The notes under the pieces are model-generated. The model saw only the letters and a list, made by a program, of their open reading frames with translations. It was not told the origin of the DNA and did not search any database. A DNA stretch of 64,000 nt from Trichopria drosophilae (lineage: Eukaryota > Arthropoda > Insecta > Hymenoptera > Diapriidae), in contig CM059582.1 in NCBI GenBank assembly GCA_030407085.1, positions 51,907,001 through 51,971,000 on the forward strand, in the 5' to 3' direction. The first letter of the stretch is position 1, and every line of letters begins with the position of its first letter. The position numbers were made by a program, and so were the translations under genes. This document shows positions 12,721 through 25,735 of this stretch, one piece after another.

Positions 12721-15700
12721 TACAACTTTTTGAAAAGCCTACACATAATGTTTATATTAATCCAGCGTGCAACGTGTGACGAGAAGGTAATGTTGAATGC
12801 GAATTTGAATTTTAAATTTGCATCACACTTTATAAAATCGGAAAAAGTGTGCCGGATATTTTTTACGTTGTCCAATAAAATGTTAAGAACATAATAGTGC
12901 AATTAATCTAACTGTTCTGCACTTTATGGTAATGCACTCAGAAATCAAGCGCATGATGTTTACGCCACGACTGCGAGTATTATGCGTGATAATAATGCAA
13001 TGATTATTCAAACTTATAATTTTTTCAAATTTACTAGCAATGCTAACCCGATTAGTAACGACAACCGTGTAAATATTGTAAATAGGTGTCAATGCATTTC
13101 ATTAATTTTAATTTTGACAGTGAGATGAGGCGATAAGTATGAAAAGTATTTGAAAATATTACACTGGACATTGCGAAGTATATATATATGTTTTAGTTAT
13201 CGGTAATGCAATTATTTTAATTGCAGTTTTCATGCTGCTTTTCTATGTTTGTGCGTAGAAAATACATTCACCTGTCTCAAAACTTATTTGGCGAATGGGA
13301 CACCTAATTAAGGTCAGCAGCGGTGAAACGAATCAGTGAAAATGAGATTCCAGACAGCTTTCGGACAAGATAGAGAGATAGTAACAGACCAAAAAGGTAT
13401 AGAATTTCAAATGGGTGACAAACTTCTTGAAAAACGAATGCGTGTGGCTTATTATGACACTTGAGTGAAAAACGACCAATCAATCTCGAAAATCAGGTCT
13501 AACAATTCTTATATACTTTTTAATTTTGAAGAAATAAACAGGAAAACAAACTCCATGACCTCTATGATTAATTACACATTTACTATAATCATATGAGATA
13601 TAGATCATTGATCTGCCTTCGTCAGTAGGAATAAATGGATTTATTCATTCAAGATCGCTTTAAAATATTTACATAAATCTCTCATACAATTAATTTACAT
13701 GATAATTCTGAAACAGTTCACATTTCATCGGACTAATTAACTAATTTGACACTTTATACTCAATACTCAAGTTTAATTGGATCATTCTTTAATTTTAGTT
13801 TATTGTCGTTTACTTCAAAACCGGAATTATTTTTTTAAGGTTTACTTATGTGGCGTTATGTTCATTGCCATTATACACGTATCGGAAAGTCGTTTTATAT
13901 CAGCAAAACAAGTTAGTGGAAATTATTAAATCCTAGTATGCAGTATTAAATAATTGATTGTATCACCTAACATTCCATTATGTCATCACTGCATATACAA
14001 TTATGCAATTTAAGAAGCTATATATTCCACGAAACTATTGTTCATTTTGTCATGTTAAAAGAGATAAATATAGTTGTATTTACAGGAATTTTCACAGATG
14101 GTTGTATTTGTTACTTCTTAAATAGGCCAATGTTAGCAATTTTTAAAATTTTGTTCGAATTTATAACGCACATGGCATTTTTGTGCATGACTGTAAAACC
14201 CATGATTCATACAATAAACGTAAAGTGTACCTTCATACAAGACAAGCTGTTCACATACTACACAAATTTGAGATTTATATCTAAAGAAAGAAACGTTATA
14301 CTTTCACAAGCCATTACGAAAAATGACGTTCCGCAAGAATGATGTTAACAGGTGGAAGGCCATTCAAGAAAAGTAAACGAAATAGCAGACAACTAAAAAG
14401 TGCAGCACATAAAGATGTTAAAGTACTATAATACAGTTAAGTAGGGCGCTTTCAAAACAAAAGAATAAAGCAAAAATTCGGTTTATATTAATATATTTAA
14501 CATGCATTTGTTAGACAACTAAACGTGCATAAGTGCAAGATTAAAATAGGTGACAAAACATGATAATCCAATTTGTTATAGAGACATTAGTGTCAAATAT
14601 AATCCAGTTCAACGGACATCAGTAAGTGAAAATAAAAAGAAACGTATGCCTCTAGAGCATAAGATTTTTTTTAAATGTATTCAATTATTGTATTGAATTT
14701 TATAAACTTAAATTAACGTAAAATTCTACTACTAAACTTGTGTCGACGTAGTGTGCTTTTAATGCTTGTATGGATCCATCACACTATAAGAAAGATTTCA
14801 TATAAAGATGTGACTTTATGGTACCAAACATTTAAAACTATTCAAGTTCATTCCATAATATTACATTTTGTATTAATTTATAGTTTTATACTACGGATTA
14901 TTTCAAACTTGTGAAAAAATAATATGTGATGAGCCATACTCAATAATGCGTAATAATACGACCTCTGCATAAGTGATTTAAATTCCCCACTTCACTAAAT
15001 TTACAATCTCGGATCAGTCATTAACTCGTTCTCGACATTATATATCCTTCAATAGAGTTAGAGGACAAATTTTGAACTATGTTTTAAAACCCATTTATTC
15101 TCGAAAATTGAACTAGTTAAAAGTGACTAATACCTAACCAATAAGTGGCTTACTCGACTAGAAATAAATTTTGCTATTAACAAGTGATAAAAGATTATTT
15201 CGTGAAATATTATGTTTTACTATTGGATAAGTAGAATCAATACTTCGATTGTTATAATTTTTTAAATATAATCGAGTTTTTCTATTTACTTATAACTGAC
15301 TAATTTATAGCCGCCCAATTTTTATTTTATGTAGTAATTTTTGGCATATTTAGAGAGCATGTGAAATAAAACTCAAACAATTTCTATGTATTAAAGAAAT
15401 AACTTTTAAAGAGTGCTAAAAAGTAAAAGGTAAAAATCCACATGTGGCAGCTAAAAATGGAAGAAAGAGAATGGGAGGCGTAGAATTACTGAGACGAAGC
15501 AATAGCAAAGTTTTGCCGTCGACGGGCGGTAAGATAATAGCTGCATTAGAAATAATACGTTCTTCGTTAATGAGGAATCAGAATTCCTTGAACTTTTATT
15601 GCGTTAGTGCTGCTCCCATTTTGTAGTAAAATGCATAGGAACATTTACGAAATTGCATACATTGTTTCAAATTAGTGTCAACGGTACCTTTATGTTTCGT

Positions 15701-15770
15701 TTCATTAATGATTTGTTTATTTCTACTAAAAACATATATTTAATTGTTTTCGTAATTGATAACGCTTGTC
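12721..15770. other. AT-rich stretch, no gene recognised
   Basis: Includes a 120-codon plus-strand frame (13980-14342), a length expected about once by chance in a window of this composition. A short GC-elevated patch at 15440-15620 contains a plus-strand frame (15444-15626) with an internal GGCG|GTAAGA donor-like string near 15530. No product can be given. Confidence 0.4.
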
Positions 15771-16008
15771 CACTAGATTTTATTTTTAGTAATTATCCAA
15801 TTTGCTAATGGTATATTAAATGGTGAGTTACCAAGTAGGACCCAAATCTTTAGTACTTGTTAACCTTAATTTCGTGAATTTTAGTAAAATTTAGTTAATC
15901 GAGCTTACATTTAGTTATCTAAACATGCATCTACAAAAGTTAGAAAATAATTAGTTCCCACTGAGTTCTACTTCACTTCGTTACATTTACAAAATATTTG
16001 TCTCAGTG
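15771..16008. mobile_element. MITE, family A, copy 2 (degenerate)
   Basis: The right end, ATTTGTCTCAGTG followed by TA at 16009, matches the inverted terminus of the copy at 11669. The left end, CACTAGATTTTATTTTTAG, is a degenerate form of CACTGAGAAAACAATTTAG. The interior shares TTTAGTTA- and TTAGTTCCCA-type phrases with the copy at 38866. It is non-coding. The left boundary is less certain than the right one. Confidence 0.5.
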
Positions 16009-18340
16009 TAAATAGTGAATAAAGTGAAATGAAATATGTACTCGAATTATTACTTTTATTTAAGGTAGTACGCATGAGAGAAAAAACGTAGGTGATTTAA
16101 ATATTCTGCAAAAGTAAAACACGGAATTACCAAAATTAATTAGCTTAACTATTTAGTAAGTCAAATAATAATATTCTTTCATTGACTATTTCCCGATTGT
16201 TATATTGGAGTATAGTATATAACCTCAAATCTACAGCAGTTTTACTTTAAAATGATACAATTGATTGAAGAAAATAACCTTTTGCCATAGTAAGACACTT
16301 TTTGTATGGTATATTTTATTATTATTGCCAACTTTTTTTATGGTTCTACTGACCATTTTTTTCTCCATTAAACTAATATTAGTTACTGCTGAATAGATTC
16401 CTATTTTTTTAATATCAAGAAAGACTTAAGGAATTACTTGTAATATCGTTGTTGTCAAAACTATTATTACTTTTTCATAGTATAATTTGTTAGTGCAAAC
16501 ATTAATTCACCTCGTCTTTTCTTGGTTAGCTCATCAAAGGGATTTTATTACCATAAATACTTGAGAAAGAGACTTAAAACTGAATATATCATAAGCAGAA
16601 AAATAGGAATGTTATTGTATGGTTTATTTGCATAATTTTTAATAGAAATTTGGAATAACAAGACTTTTAACAATCATGGGATGCTAAAAGTTACCAATCG
16701 GTAAGGTAGTAATCTGAGCTGATAAATATAAATTTATTATACTAGAAGTCACTTAACACAAGTCATACAGGACTATCCCCTATGGTATGTGTAATATGGC
16801 AACTATAAGATTTTTTGTATTTATAAATTGTTTGTTTACATTTATCAACGGTTACTTTAAACTTACTCGAAAGAAAAATACCTATTTTTACTCAATCTAG
16901 CTATTATGTCGAATATGAAGGCTACGCATTAGTGATATTACTTTATAATTTTAGATATCCTAAAAATAATACTGAATAAATATTACTGCTCATATATTAG
17001 TAGTTTATTTATACAAGTTCATAGACTTTAATACCACTATAATATTTTGTTTAATTACCCATCCAGTAATAATTTGCCAGTATTAGTATAAAGTAGATCA
17101 AATGCTTATCTGATTGCAAATTAGATTGAAATTTCGATTTCACGAATAAAATAAATGTGATACTTTTTAAAATTAACATTAGCCGTCATTAAGTTATAAA
17201 TTATTTGGCAAAAATAGACAATAATTATTGATATTTAATACCAGCGCATGATGCGAAGATAATATTAAATCCATGATTCGTTTAAAATCATGTACTTAAT
17301 GATATTAAAACGCAAGTCGTTTCGTCCTGCACAAGATATTAGCAGTTCATTTTCAAAATAATTTATTTAATTATTCGCTACCAGTCATGTGAAAGTGATT
17401 TGTATTTAGATTTTCTCGCACTTTCATCTTTTCGTCCTTATGTCAATGAGAGACTACGCGCCGATTGGAAAGTTTAATAATATGTATTACACATCAAAGC
17501 AAGTAATTTCTGAACTACGTCGCCCATCGTGACTAAAACAGGAAAATAAAAAAGCTCTTATCTCCTACACGATTCCCAAACATGAAAAATAAAGCTTCGA
17601 AGCAGTTTCCTGTTCGTGTGGATATAAATTTATTCAGTGAGTACGAAATCAATATAAGGTATATTGAATGAATTGTATCTCCCGCTGCAAGTGCAAATTA
17701 ATTTTAGCATATTGAGGAATCGCATTGAACATATAAATAGAATGAAAATAGGTTAATATCAAGGTGTATTGATGGAACCGGTTCTAAAATGTTATTTTCC
17801 GTATCCTGCGTTTCCGAGTGATCGTGTAACCAGATAAGTTGAATTCCCCTAAAATTTGAAATACATCATCCGTACTATATGCCAGTGAAGTATACGTGAA
17901 AGTTAATAATTTTTTATTCGCGTTATCTAAGTCACGAGTGTCAAATACAATATATGTGCATAATACACGCAAGAAATAATTTTATTACATGAATTAATCT
18001 CCCTTTTTCTCCAGTTATGCGTCATGTTATCTGCAAGATCGGTCATTGTTGTATGTTTTGGTTTGCAGGTAGATCCGTTTAAATTGATACGAGTTACGTT
18101 CAATAAGTTAAAATGAAAAGGAGAGTCAAATGACATCTTGATTTATTGAAGTGATAGCCAATTAGTCCAAGATTATTTATCTAGCCAATCGAGCCTCATG
18201 CTTACAGGTGCATGCTGGATTTCTTTTCGTCTACGATTTTCGAAAATTTCATGTTTCTTATCAGTGAAATCGTCGGGATGTGTAATTATTAATTGTTGTT
18301 GACGACCCGAAGTCTTGCTTCCTTACAGCCACTCACTTAT
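16009..18340. other. AT-rich stretch, no gene recognised
   Basis: AT-rich, with short frames only. Sequence becomes slightly richer in GC from about 17,400 on. No repeat family or exon was recognised. Confidence 0.5.
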
Positions 18341-18344
18341 TGTC

Positions 18345-18504
18345 TTTATTGTGGAAATTTATTAATCTGTGATTAACTTCAGAGTGATTGGACATTTCCT
18401 CTATTTTTATAATTTTATGACATATTCGCGATGGTAGAATTCTTTTATGCTCATGTATATCTTAGGATGACTGGGGCCTCCGTGGGCGCCCAACCTCTTC
18501 GTCC
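18345..18504 (-). CDS. Possible terminal exon of the 19.6-kb gene
   Basis: On the minus strand a CAG acceptor-like triplet (18505-18507) precedes a frame that is open to a TAA at 18407-18409. Joined to the exon at 19617-19704, it keeps the reading frame (88 + 98 nt gives 61 codons and a stop) and adds a KR dibasic pair followed by LGAHGGPSHPK. AATAAA signals follow at 18358-18363 and 18345-18350, suitable for a 3' end. Against it, the pyrimidine tract is poor, the added sequence matches no peptide I know, and another minus-strand frame (CDGDVSRRNIRVRDEEVG...) is also open through the same place. Treat this as a hypothesis only. Confidence 0.18.
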
Positions 18505-19545
18505 CTGACGCGGATGTTTCGGCGACTAACATCACCATCACATGAATAGAGTGTACGAAAACCATACCTTCCTATCAACTTTATTAATATCTGAATATTT
18601 TAAAAACAAATCAGAGTAATGCTATCATCAAAATAGTATGCAAAATGACGATCTCCCTTCTTCCCTGTTCACGTGGGACTCTATAAAGAGATCTAAACAT
18701 TGCAACCATTGGTTCGCCATTCTCCAGATTTGCAGGCCAAAAGGTAATCGCGAACTTTTAAACTTTGTACTATTCCCGACACGATAAAGCGTATACTTCA
18801 TTCGCGAGTATTTGCAACCTGCGGTTTCTCTCGCGCCCTCTTATTATTCAGTGCTTCGAATCGCGAACACGCTTTATCGAGGATAATGACATTTAGAGGC
18901 TCGCTCTCCGAGCACGAAAGGCATAGAGTTCTCATACGATGCCGGTAGAGAGTTGTGTAAGGTGCAGCCGTGAACTTTAAGTCATCGAGAGGGAATAGCT
19001 TAGAATGTATACCTGAGGATAATTTAGGGTAGAAGACACCATTATCCTAATTCGTAATTATCTCACTCGGAAAATCTGGGAAATCGAACACTTACGATCG
19101 GCATGAATTTTCCCACGTGTAATTTTATTTCACGTAATTGAAACGAATTAATACGCATGAAATAATATTGGTCTTTTATGATGGCTTTTATATTGGCATA
19201 TTAAGTTATTTATGAGAAATTGATACCGGTCTAGTTCCACATATAAGAGAAACAATTTTTGTAATGATTGTGATGAAAGCATAAAGTTCTCGGCTGTAAC
19301 AGAACTTATAGTACAATAAATATTTTTACGCACGTTAAACATTGGACTTGAAAGATTGAAATTATAAAATATTTATGATAAGCAAAAGTCCTATAGGCTA
19401 ATTCCCACAGATATCATGATTGGAGTTGTACAAGACCAAAGTTACAAAATATGTCTGGTAATAAATATAAAAAAAATAAAAAACTGTTATAATATTCGTC
19501 CAACATTTAAAAAAAAAACGATCACCAACGATGTTTGCAACACTT
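18505..19545. other. Presumed intron or spacer with GC-elevated patches
   Basis: If the 19.6-kb gene extends leftward, this is intron. GC-elevated patches lie at 18470-18560 and 18660-19060. I found no other convincing exon. Confidence 0.35.
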
Positions 19546-19616
19546 TCACAAGTCCCTGGTCATCATCATACAATCCGATCGCGTAGAACAACATTGTCTA
19601 TCACGCATGGGCTCAC

Positions 19617-19704
19617 CTGGCATGAGTCGTTCCTGAGGGTATCCTGATACTGGATTCCCGAAGATCAGCGCCACTAGGAACATGTGAACAATTAACATCT
19701 TCAT
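19617..19704 (-). CDS. First coding exon of a small secreted protein (unidentified)
   Basis: The first in-frame ATG is at 19704-19702, with A at -3. The exon encodes 29 residues plus one base and starts with a textbook signal peptide: MKM, a hydrophobic core LIVHMFLVALIF, then GNPVSG, with likely cleavage before YPQERLMP. It ends in a consensus donor, CCAG|GTGAGC (intron starts at 19616), so the intron is phase 1. An ATA-ATG context and a full promoter at the expected distance upstream support the start. Read without splicing, the frame continues to TGA at 19546-19548 and would add a cysteine-rich tail (QCCSTRSDC); splicing looks more likely. The structure suits a neuropeptide precursor, antimicrobial peptide or other small secreted protein. 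It does not match the insect neuropeptide precursors I know, so no name is given. Confidence 0.5.
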
Positions 19705-19955
19705 TATCACTTCCGCTTCAATCGACGACAAAGTTGATAATATGAACCGGATTTGTCAACAGTCACAAACACGAAAAACTCAATCAAACAATAAACAATA
19801 GAAATTTCGCGGAACTGTCAAAACTGATGTGCGGATGAGGTCTGCGGATCAATTGGGGGTGGTTTTCACTGAAGGTTACTGATCAAACGCAAATGAACTG
19901 AACTGTCGGAGAACGTCGACGAGGCTCCTGTTGCTGGCAGACTGTGCGGCAGTCT
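19705..19955 (-). other. Predicted 5' untranslated leader
   Basis: About 250 nt between the predicted initiator and the ATG of the signal-peptide exon. It is inferred from the promoter elements only. It could contain an additional small intron, but none is obvious. Confidence 0.4.
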
Positions 19956-19988
19956 GGAGGGCAGGCAGGCGCTTTCACTGGTTTTATA
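19949..19988 (-). promoter_or_regulatory. TATA box and initiator (minus strand)
   Basis: On the minus strand TATAAA (19983-19988) is followed by CCAGACT, a perfect YYANWYY initiator, with its A at 19955. The first T of the TATA box is thus at -33, the spacing expected for RNA polymerase II core promoters. The downstream transcript reaches the ATG of the secreted-protein exon after about 250 nt. The sequence upstream (19990-20400) is GC-elevated, as a promoter-proximal region might be. Confidence 0.55.
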
Positions 19989-20400
19989 CGCGCGCACGAA
20001 AGCGCCTCTTCTACAGGAGAAGGGGCATCGATTCTGTAGATACGAACGACATCACATGCGACGTGGGGCACGAAAACTCCCGTATAATTTCCACGAAAAA
20101 GCTCCCTGGTATTTTGCACTGCGTGAGGTAACCGGGTCCGCATGGAATCTGAGTGATTTAGGGCAGCTCATCAGATCAGCAGGTTGATTCGCTTTTGGAA
20201 AACATCTTCAGGAAATGAACATCAATGTGGTCATACTATACCGTATTTGGCCAAAACCACTGGTGCGTGCTGGACGATAAAAAGTCTTTCGAATGCCGCA
20301 CTCTCGAAGAAGACGCGTCCTTTGAGATCAGACCGACGAGTTGCACTGATTTTTGCTACTAATTGACTTGAGAGTCAGCGTATGGTCAAAGGACAGTGGT
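19989..20400. promoter_or_regulatory. GC-elevated region upstream of the minus-strand promoter
   Basis: This lies directly upstream of the predicted TATA box and is clearly richer in GC than the DNA beyond 20,400. Short open frames on both strands look like by-products of composition. A promoter-proximal control region is the simplest reading. Confidence 0.3.
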
Positions 20401-23400
20401 GTCGTCATTAATTACTAGAATCTGCACGGCTGATTGAGAACCTGTGTATTCAATTACTTATCGTAAAAATAATTTACTATTTTTAAGTAATGTACCTGAG
20501 TACATCATATGTACAGGGTGATAAGCCAATACGTTATTTGCATTGCCAATGGAACATTCATTCTATTGAGGAAGTGATTATGTCATTACGTATTTTACGC
20601 AGGGAAGGATTCAATTTAGTCTTCATTTGATTAACGCCAACTGTGAAACTGAGCTTTCGAACTACTAGAAGTTTTCAGGAAGTTTTTGATGTCGTTGGTT
20701 ACAATCTAGGAAATTATGTCAAACTGGTCTTTTCGTTGTCTTCTCGGAGATTCACTTTCAGTTAAATATCAGGAGGGGATGATGATAAATTTTTGTTGAC
20801 CGACAAATTGTATTTAAGCTCTTATCCTCTGTGAATTGTCCACATGCAAGGTATTGGATCACTTTTTATATTCAGACGTATAGCCAGAATGGTAAAGTGA
20901 CATTCGTGTAATTGAAAGTATCTTCAGAGATTTCATGACTGACCGGATGTATCGTGACACGTTAAGATTTGCACATTCTGAGAAGGTGTCTGAATTGTGA
21001 ATACTGCGTGCGGCGTTTTATAGATAATATTTGTATAAACTTTCGCTGCTTATTTTAGCATTGGGCTCGAATGTAAACAATTTTGACATAAATTTATTGG
21101 TATACTTCAAATGCAGTGTTCTTTAAAGACTTCACTTCTTTACACAGGATATGATTTAGGTGTACAATATTCGTTCCGAGTTATGAATTCGAGTTGATAA
21201 AATCAACTTTTGAAAAAGAATCAAGGTAACTCGGCAAAGTTTGATGGGAAATGCTTAATGCAATTGAATGCTCTACTTTAAATTTTTCAGCGATAAGTTC
21301 TTCGGATGTTCTTCTGAGAGTAATTATTTTTTGATACAACAGACCATTTCTTTTAACAAAATATTCTGAAGTTATTTTTGAAAGCTTTTTATTCTTCTTT
21401 CAGATATATGTTATATTAATACACCAGAAAGAAACTGTTGCTGTAGTGGGATGCTGTCCCTTTGAGATATACAGGTGCTCAGAACTGTTTTAGGGTACCA
21501 TGCGGTGTGTTACATTGTTTCATCGGCTATTTTCAAGACATTGAATATGAAAATATTGCTAATACAATACATTTTGACTCAATGAACGTTAAAAACGCCA
21601 TCATTCTTGGAAACAAGTTTTCATTCTTGGAAGAAGATTTAATAACAATTATTTTTTGGAATTACGTCTTTGACATTCAATGTTTCGTCATTTTGTCAAC
21701 TTAGCAACTCCTACAAACATGTACTTCACATAATTACAATGAAAATAATAATTAGTGTCCGTGTTCGCATCCTTGAACCTCTATTTCATCTTACAAATTA
21801 TCTTCCTATTAAAGTGTAACATAGAGCATTATAATTACTCGAAATTCAATCGTGTATTCTACAGAAATTATATGACCGTTATTGTAGTAATTTCTCAATA
21901 TATGATGGACCTATTATTTGTTATGATCCAACTAATAAAATTTAAATTGGAAGAATGTCGTATCTTCGGACCGTGATATATTACAAAATAAAATTAAATA
22001 TCTTATTCGTTGGCCATCGTAATGAAGAATAGTGCCATGTTAACTGAAGGATGTATACTTAAGGATAACAAGATTACATTTTCGTTCCTTTAATCGGTAT
22101 GTTATAAACTCTATAGTGTGAATTAAGTTGCAGAAGAAAGACTTATTGACGTGTGAACTTTGGACCGGTGTAGTTGATTTCTTTTATTAATTTATCGTGA
22201 AAGGAATTTAGAATGCAATACATGGGGAGTTATCGTTGGTTCCAGTAAGGTGTTATACGAATTTATTTCTGTACAGATTGATTATTTTACAACGTAATAA
22301 TATATCATTTTGTTATCTCTGAAGCCTGTGGGAAATCTGTTATAAGGAAATTTTCGGGGGCGTCGATGTAATATTCTTAAAATTCAAAATAGCTTATCCA
22401 ACACGACGCAACATCCGGAAATCCCTGATAAACTCGAATTAGTCTTCAGGTCTTCTCGGAGACGCAAATTATAAATCCGTTATCAGATTTTCACGATTCA
22501 AAATTACTGATTCAGTGTAGCAGAACAGGATTATCTAACATTATAAATATATTCTACTCTTAATAAACCATTATGAAAGGTTAAAACGGTGTACACTTTA
22601 TTCATTTTCAAAAATCGAACAGCAAACACAAAAACCTCCGATCAACAAATGTTAAGTTAATCTAATATGGAAGGAATAATTCATAACAAAGTTTTTAGCA
22701 GTGTAAATACGCATTTTGACTTTTATGTCTCGTATTTTTTTTTAATTTCTAACTTTTATTCACTATGTTTTCGGTAATGTGTAAAGAAACTTGCATTTAA
22801 TTAAAGAAACATTTTTTGCAGTATTCGTTGCTTAATTTAAAACGGAAAACCCCGTTCGTTTTTATATGTCATGGAATTTTGGGCTCTAGAATGAAAGCAA
22901 TATTTATTGCATATAATTGTTTATAAAAAATTTCAATCCTTGAAAGACGCTTGCTATAAAGCGAAATATATACTCTGTATTTATAAGTCAAGCTTAAAAG
23001 TTATATACGCCAGAAATTTTTGGGAATCCCTTAGTCGTTTATTTTAATTACTCTCCAGATTTAAAGCGATGAAATTTCACGGCTCCCGAATGAATAGACG
23101 CATGATTGCCCTAGTGAAAACAAGCTTCTGATCGATTGTAAAATTTGACCGATTATCTTTAGAAAAGAAGTATTTTTTCAACTCATGAACGTATAAATAT
23201 TAATTCATTAACCAATTTCTTATTATTTTAATTACTGAACAAATTATGTTCCTTTTTACGATTAATAAGCGCAGAGTGTGAATTAATTGAGTTACGGTTT
23301 TTATTGTAATTTCCGCAATTTTTTCAATATAATTAAGTAGTATCTTCAAGATCTCCCTACAATTAATTTCAACTCTTCGATTCCAAAAATATCTTCAAAT

Positions 23401-24560
23401 ATCTGCACAAAACGAAATTAAGCTTATAAATATTTCGGACTGGATCATTATAATCTTTTATTCCTTTCTATATTGTATCACAATTTTCCGCGTGGGTCCG
23501 TTACAATGAAAGTAATGAATGGTTGAATTGACTTTATGGCTATAACGGTAACCGAGGATGTGATATTTTTTTCATCTTGATAGACGTCCCTTAACAAATT
23601 CCCTTACTATTATGACGATGAATCGTACAAACTGCTTTTTTTAGTTCATCGCCGTCGACACAATTGTTCATTTGAAATGACTTCTCACGATCACCTATTC
23701 AGCCCAGAAAAAGGAGTCTGATATGATAGGTGTTTAACATAATTCTTCTATTCAACAGAGTTTGATGGTCAAATTTAGAGGTATTATATTTATAGTAAAG
23801 CGTTATTAATTAAATATTTGAATAGAAGAAAGGCTTATTTAAAATTGAACATTGTTAGATTTCAAATGTCATTGACTTCAGAGAACGCTTAATTTTAATC
23901 ATATATACTGAAACGGAAATATAAGTCGCATTTTTCGTATTAGTGGATAATATTCAATAATTTAATACATTTTTTAAAATAAATTGTTGCGTCGGAGATA
24001 AAGTAGAACATATTCCGCTTTATTTATCTTTTTTCAGAACCAATTATAATTATATGAATAATTGGATTTGTTACAAAGGAATTCATTGTTTTATTCTCGT
24101 CAATAAATTTGTTTATTAAAAGTGTATTTATTTAAATATAACTGATCGAAAGCAGACTTTTCTGGTTAGGAACATGGTATAAGAAGAACGTTTATTCCAG
24201 TTTATGAAATATATTTGCATTTATTAACTTTTTTTGGAATTTCTTTACTCATATGATTTCACAAAATTCGTATCTGTTGATCAGCTGTCCAAAATGTTTC
24301 TCGCTCTTTTTTTTCAAAAAGTAATTTCCACGGTTCTGCTGGAAATGCTTTTTGGACTAAATTGTAATATTTCAACATTTCTTGCCGTTTAATTCTACAA
24401 GTAAATTATTTGGATATTGAAAGGTAACGTTGATGACAATTTTTGACAATTACTGACGGTACAATAAATTAAATTTTTGCTAATGCAACAAGACGGACAT
24501 CGAAGTCCATAAACCATATGTTTTATATTATAACAGTATTCAATTACAATGTGATTGACT
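20401..24560. other. AT-rich stretch, no gene recognised
   Basis: Short open frames (for example 21462-21704 and 21755-21976 on the plus strand) show AT-driven composition. No repeats or exon pairs were recognised by eye. Confidence 0.5.
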
Positions 24561-24564
24561 TACC

Positions 24565-24844
24565 GGATACCGATTTTCACAACGAGATCAGTTGTGACGC
24601 ACCGTCGATCTTCCGGTCGAGTGTTGTTGAGTTTACATTTTCAATTCATCTGACGTAACTTGCTCCATCCCAGCGAACTGCTTTAAATGATTTTGATTTA
24701 AGTATGTCTCGAGATTTCACGAGACATGAGGTGGTTTCAGTAATGAGACAAAGTCAATTACAATTAATTTTCCACTTGATGCGTTAATGGGAGACATTGA
24801 CAAGTTTCATTGGTCATCTCTGCAAGTAATTTTCAGCGAAGACC
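24565..24844. promoter_or_regulatory. Possible divergent first-exon region
   Basis: Within a GC-elevated island, the minus strand has a strong donor-like site, ATCCG|GTAAGTC (exon end near 24565), and the plus strand another, GACC|GTAAGTATAT (exon end at 24844). The two point away from each other. The minus-strand side contains a short upstream-type frame, MEQVTSDELKM, and then stop. Plus-strand ATCAGTTG near 24587-24594 resembles the insect TCAGT initiator. No TATA box is clear. Both exons would be non-coding leaders. This is inference from splice-like strings only. Confidence 0.2.
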
Positions 24845-24849
24845 GTAAG

Positions 24850-25735
24850 TATATATCTAATAAGTAGAGAAGAAATATTGGTGACATCAAAATTACGGAC
24901 AATTTTAAAAAATATTGATGCGAATTGACTGACGTGATAAACGTTATTTACATTTTTCTCTATTTATAGGTTATGAACGGTTATGTTTATGTGGAATTGT
25001 GCCACGTGTTCTTGGCGATTGGAAATAAATTGGTTATTTAAAAGGTCGTTAAAATGTTGATTACATATTTAACGTAAAAATTAAAACTGTTTGTTAGTTC
25101 TATTAAAATGTGAAGTTTTTGGACTTAAACACAGATCTAATGTCTCCAGAAGCCATGAAAATATTTGGTATTGATGTTATTTCAAATGATGTTACTTTTA
25201 CTTTGCTCCTTTGAATACCATTTCCTTTATTATTTACTAACTGAAAGCTTATATTTTATTATTGTCTTTTCCGAATCCGAATTTTTATTAATATACTATA
25301 GATTTATTCTTTTTTAGCACTTTTGAACGAGCTATTTTGCTTTTGAGAAATGTTAACACTTTAAATCTGCAAAAAGCTGGGGGGTAGTCAAGATGGTATT
25401 ATGATGGTATTATGAAAAAATGTTTTTATGATTCAAATTTTACGAAAAATATTGTTCGTATCAAAATTTATTTTGTTACAATAACGCGCCTGAGCATCAC
25501 CAATATCCATCCTGGAATGACTATATAAAGTATCCCTTGTTGATATATTACATTTTTATAATAATATATTGATCATAGTATAAGAAATATCGCATCTAAA
25601 TATAATAAGAATGTTCTGCCCATTTTCGAGCATTTTTTTCATTCCGATTTCGTGCTGTGCTAGACGCAGCAATACTTGAGTTAAAGTTTTATTTTCCCTC
25701 ATTTTCTTCAATTAATGGAATCCGGATCGGAATGG
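24850..25735. other. AT-rich stretch, no gene recognised
   Basis: Contains a short tandem duplication, ATGGTATTATG twice, near 25393. Nothing else was recognised. Confidence 0.5.

Noticed and set aside
13980..14342. 120-codon plus-strand open frame
   Set aside because: At this AT content about one frame of this length is expected by chance in 64 kb; the composition is AT-driven and no motif is seen.
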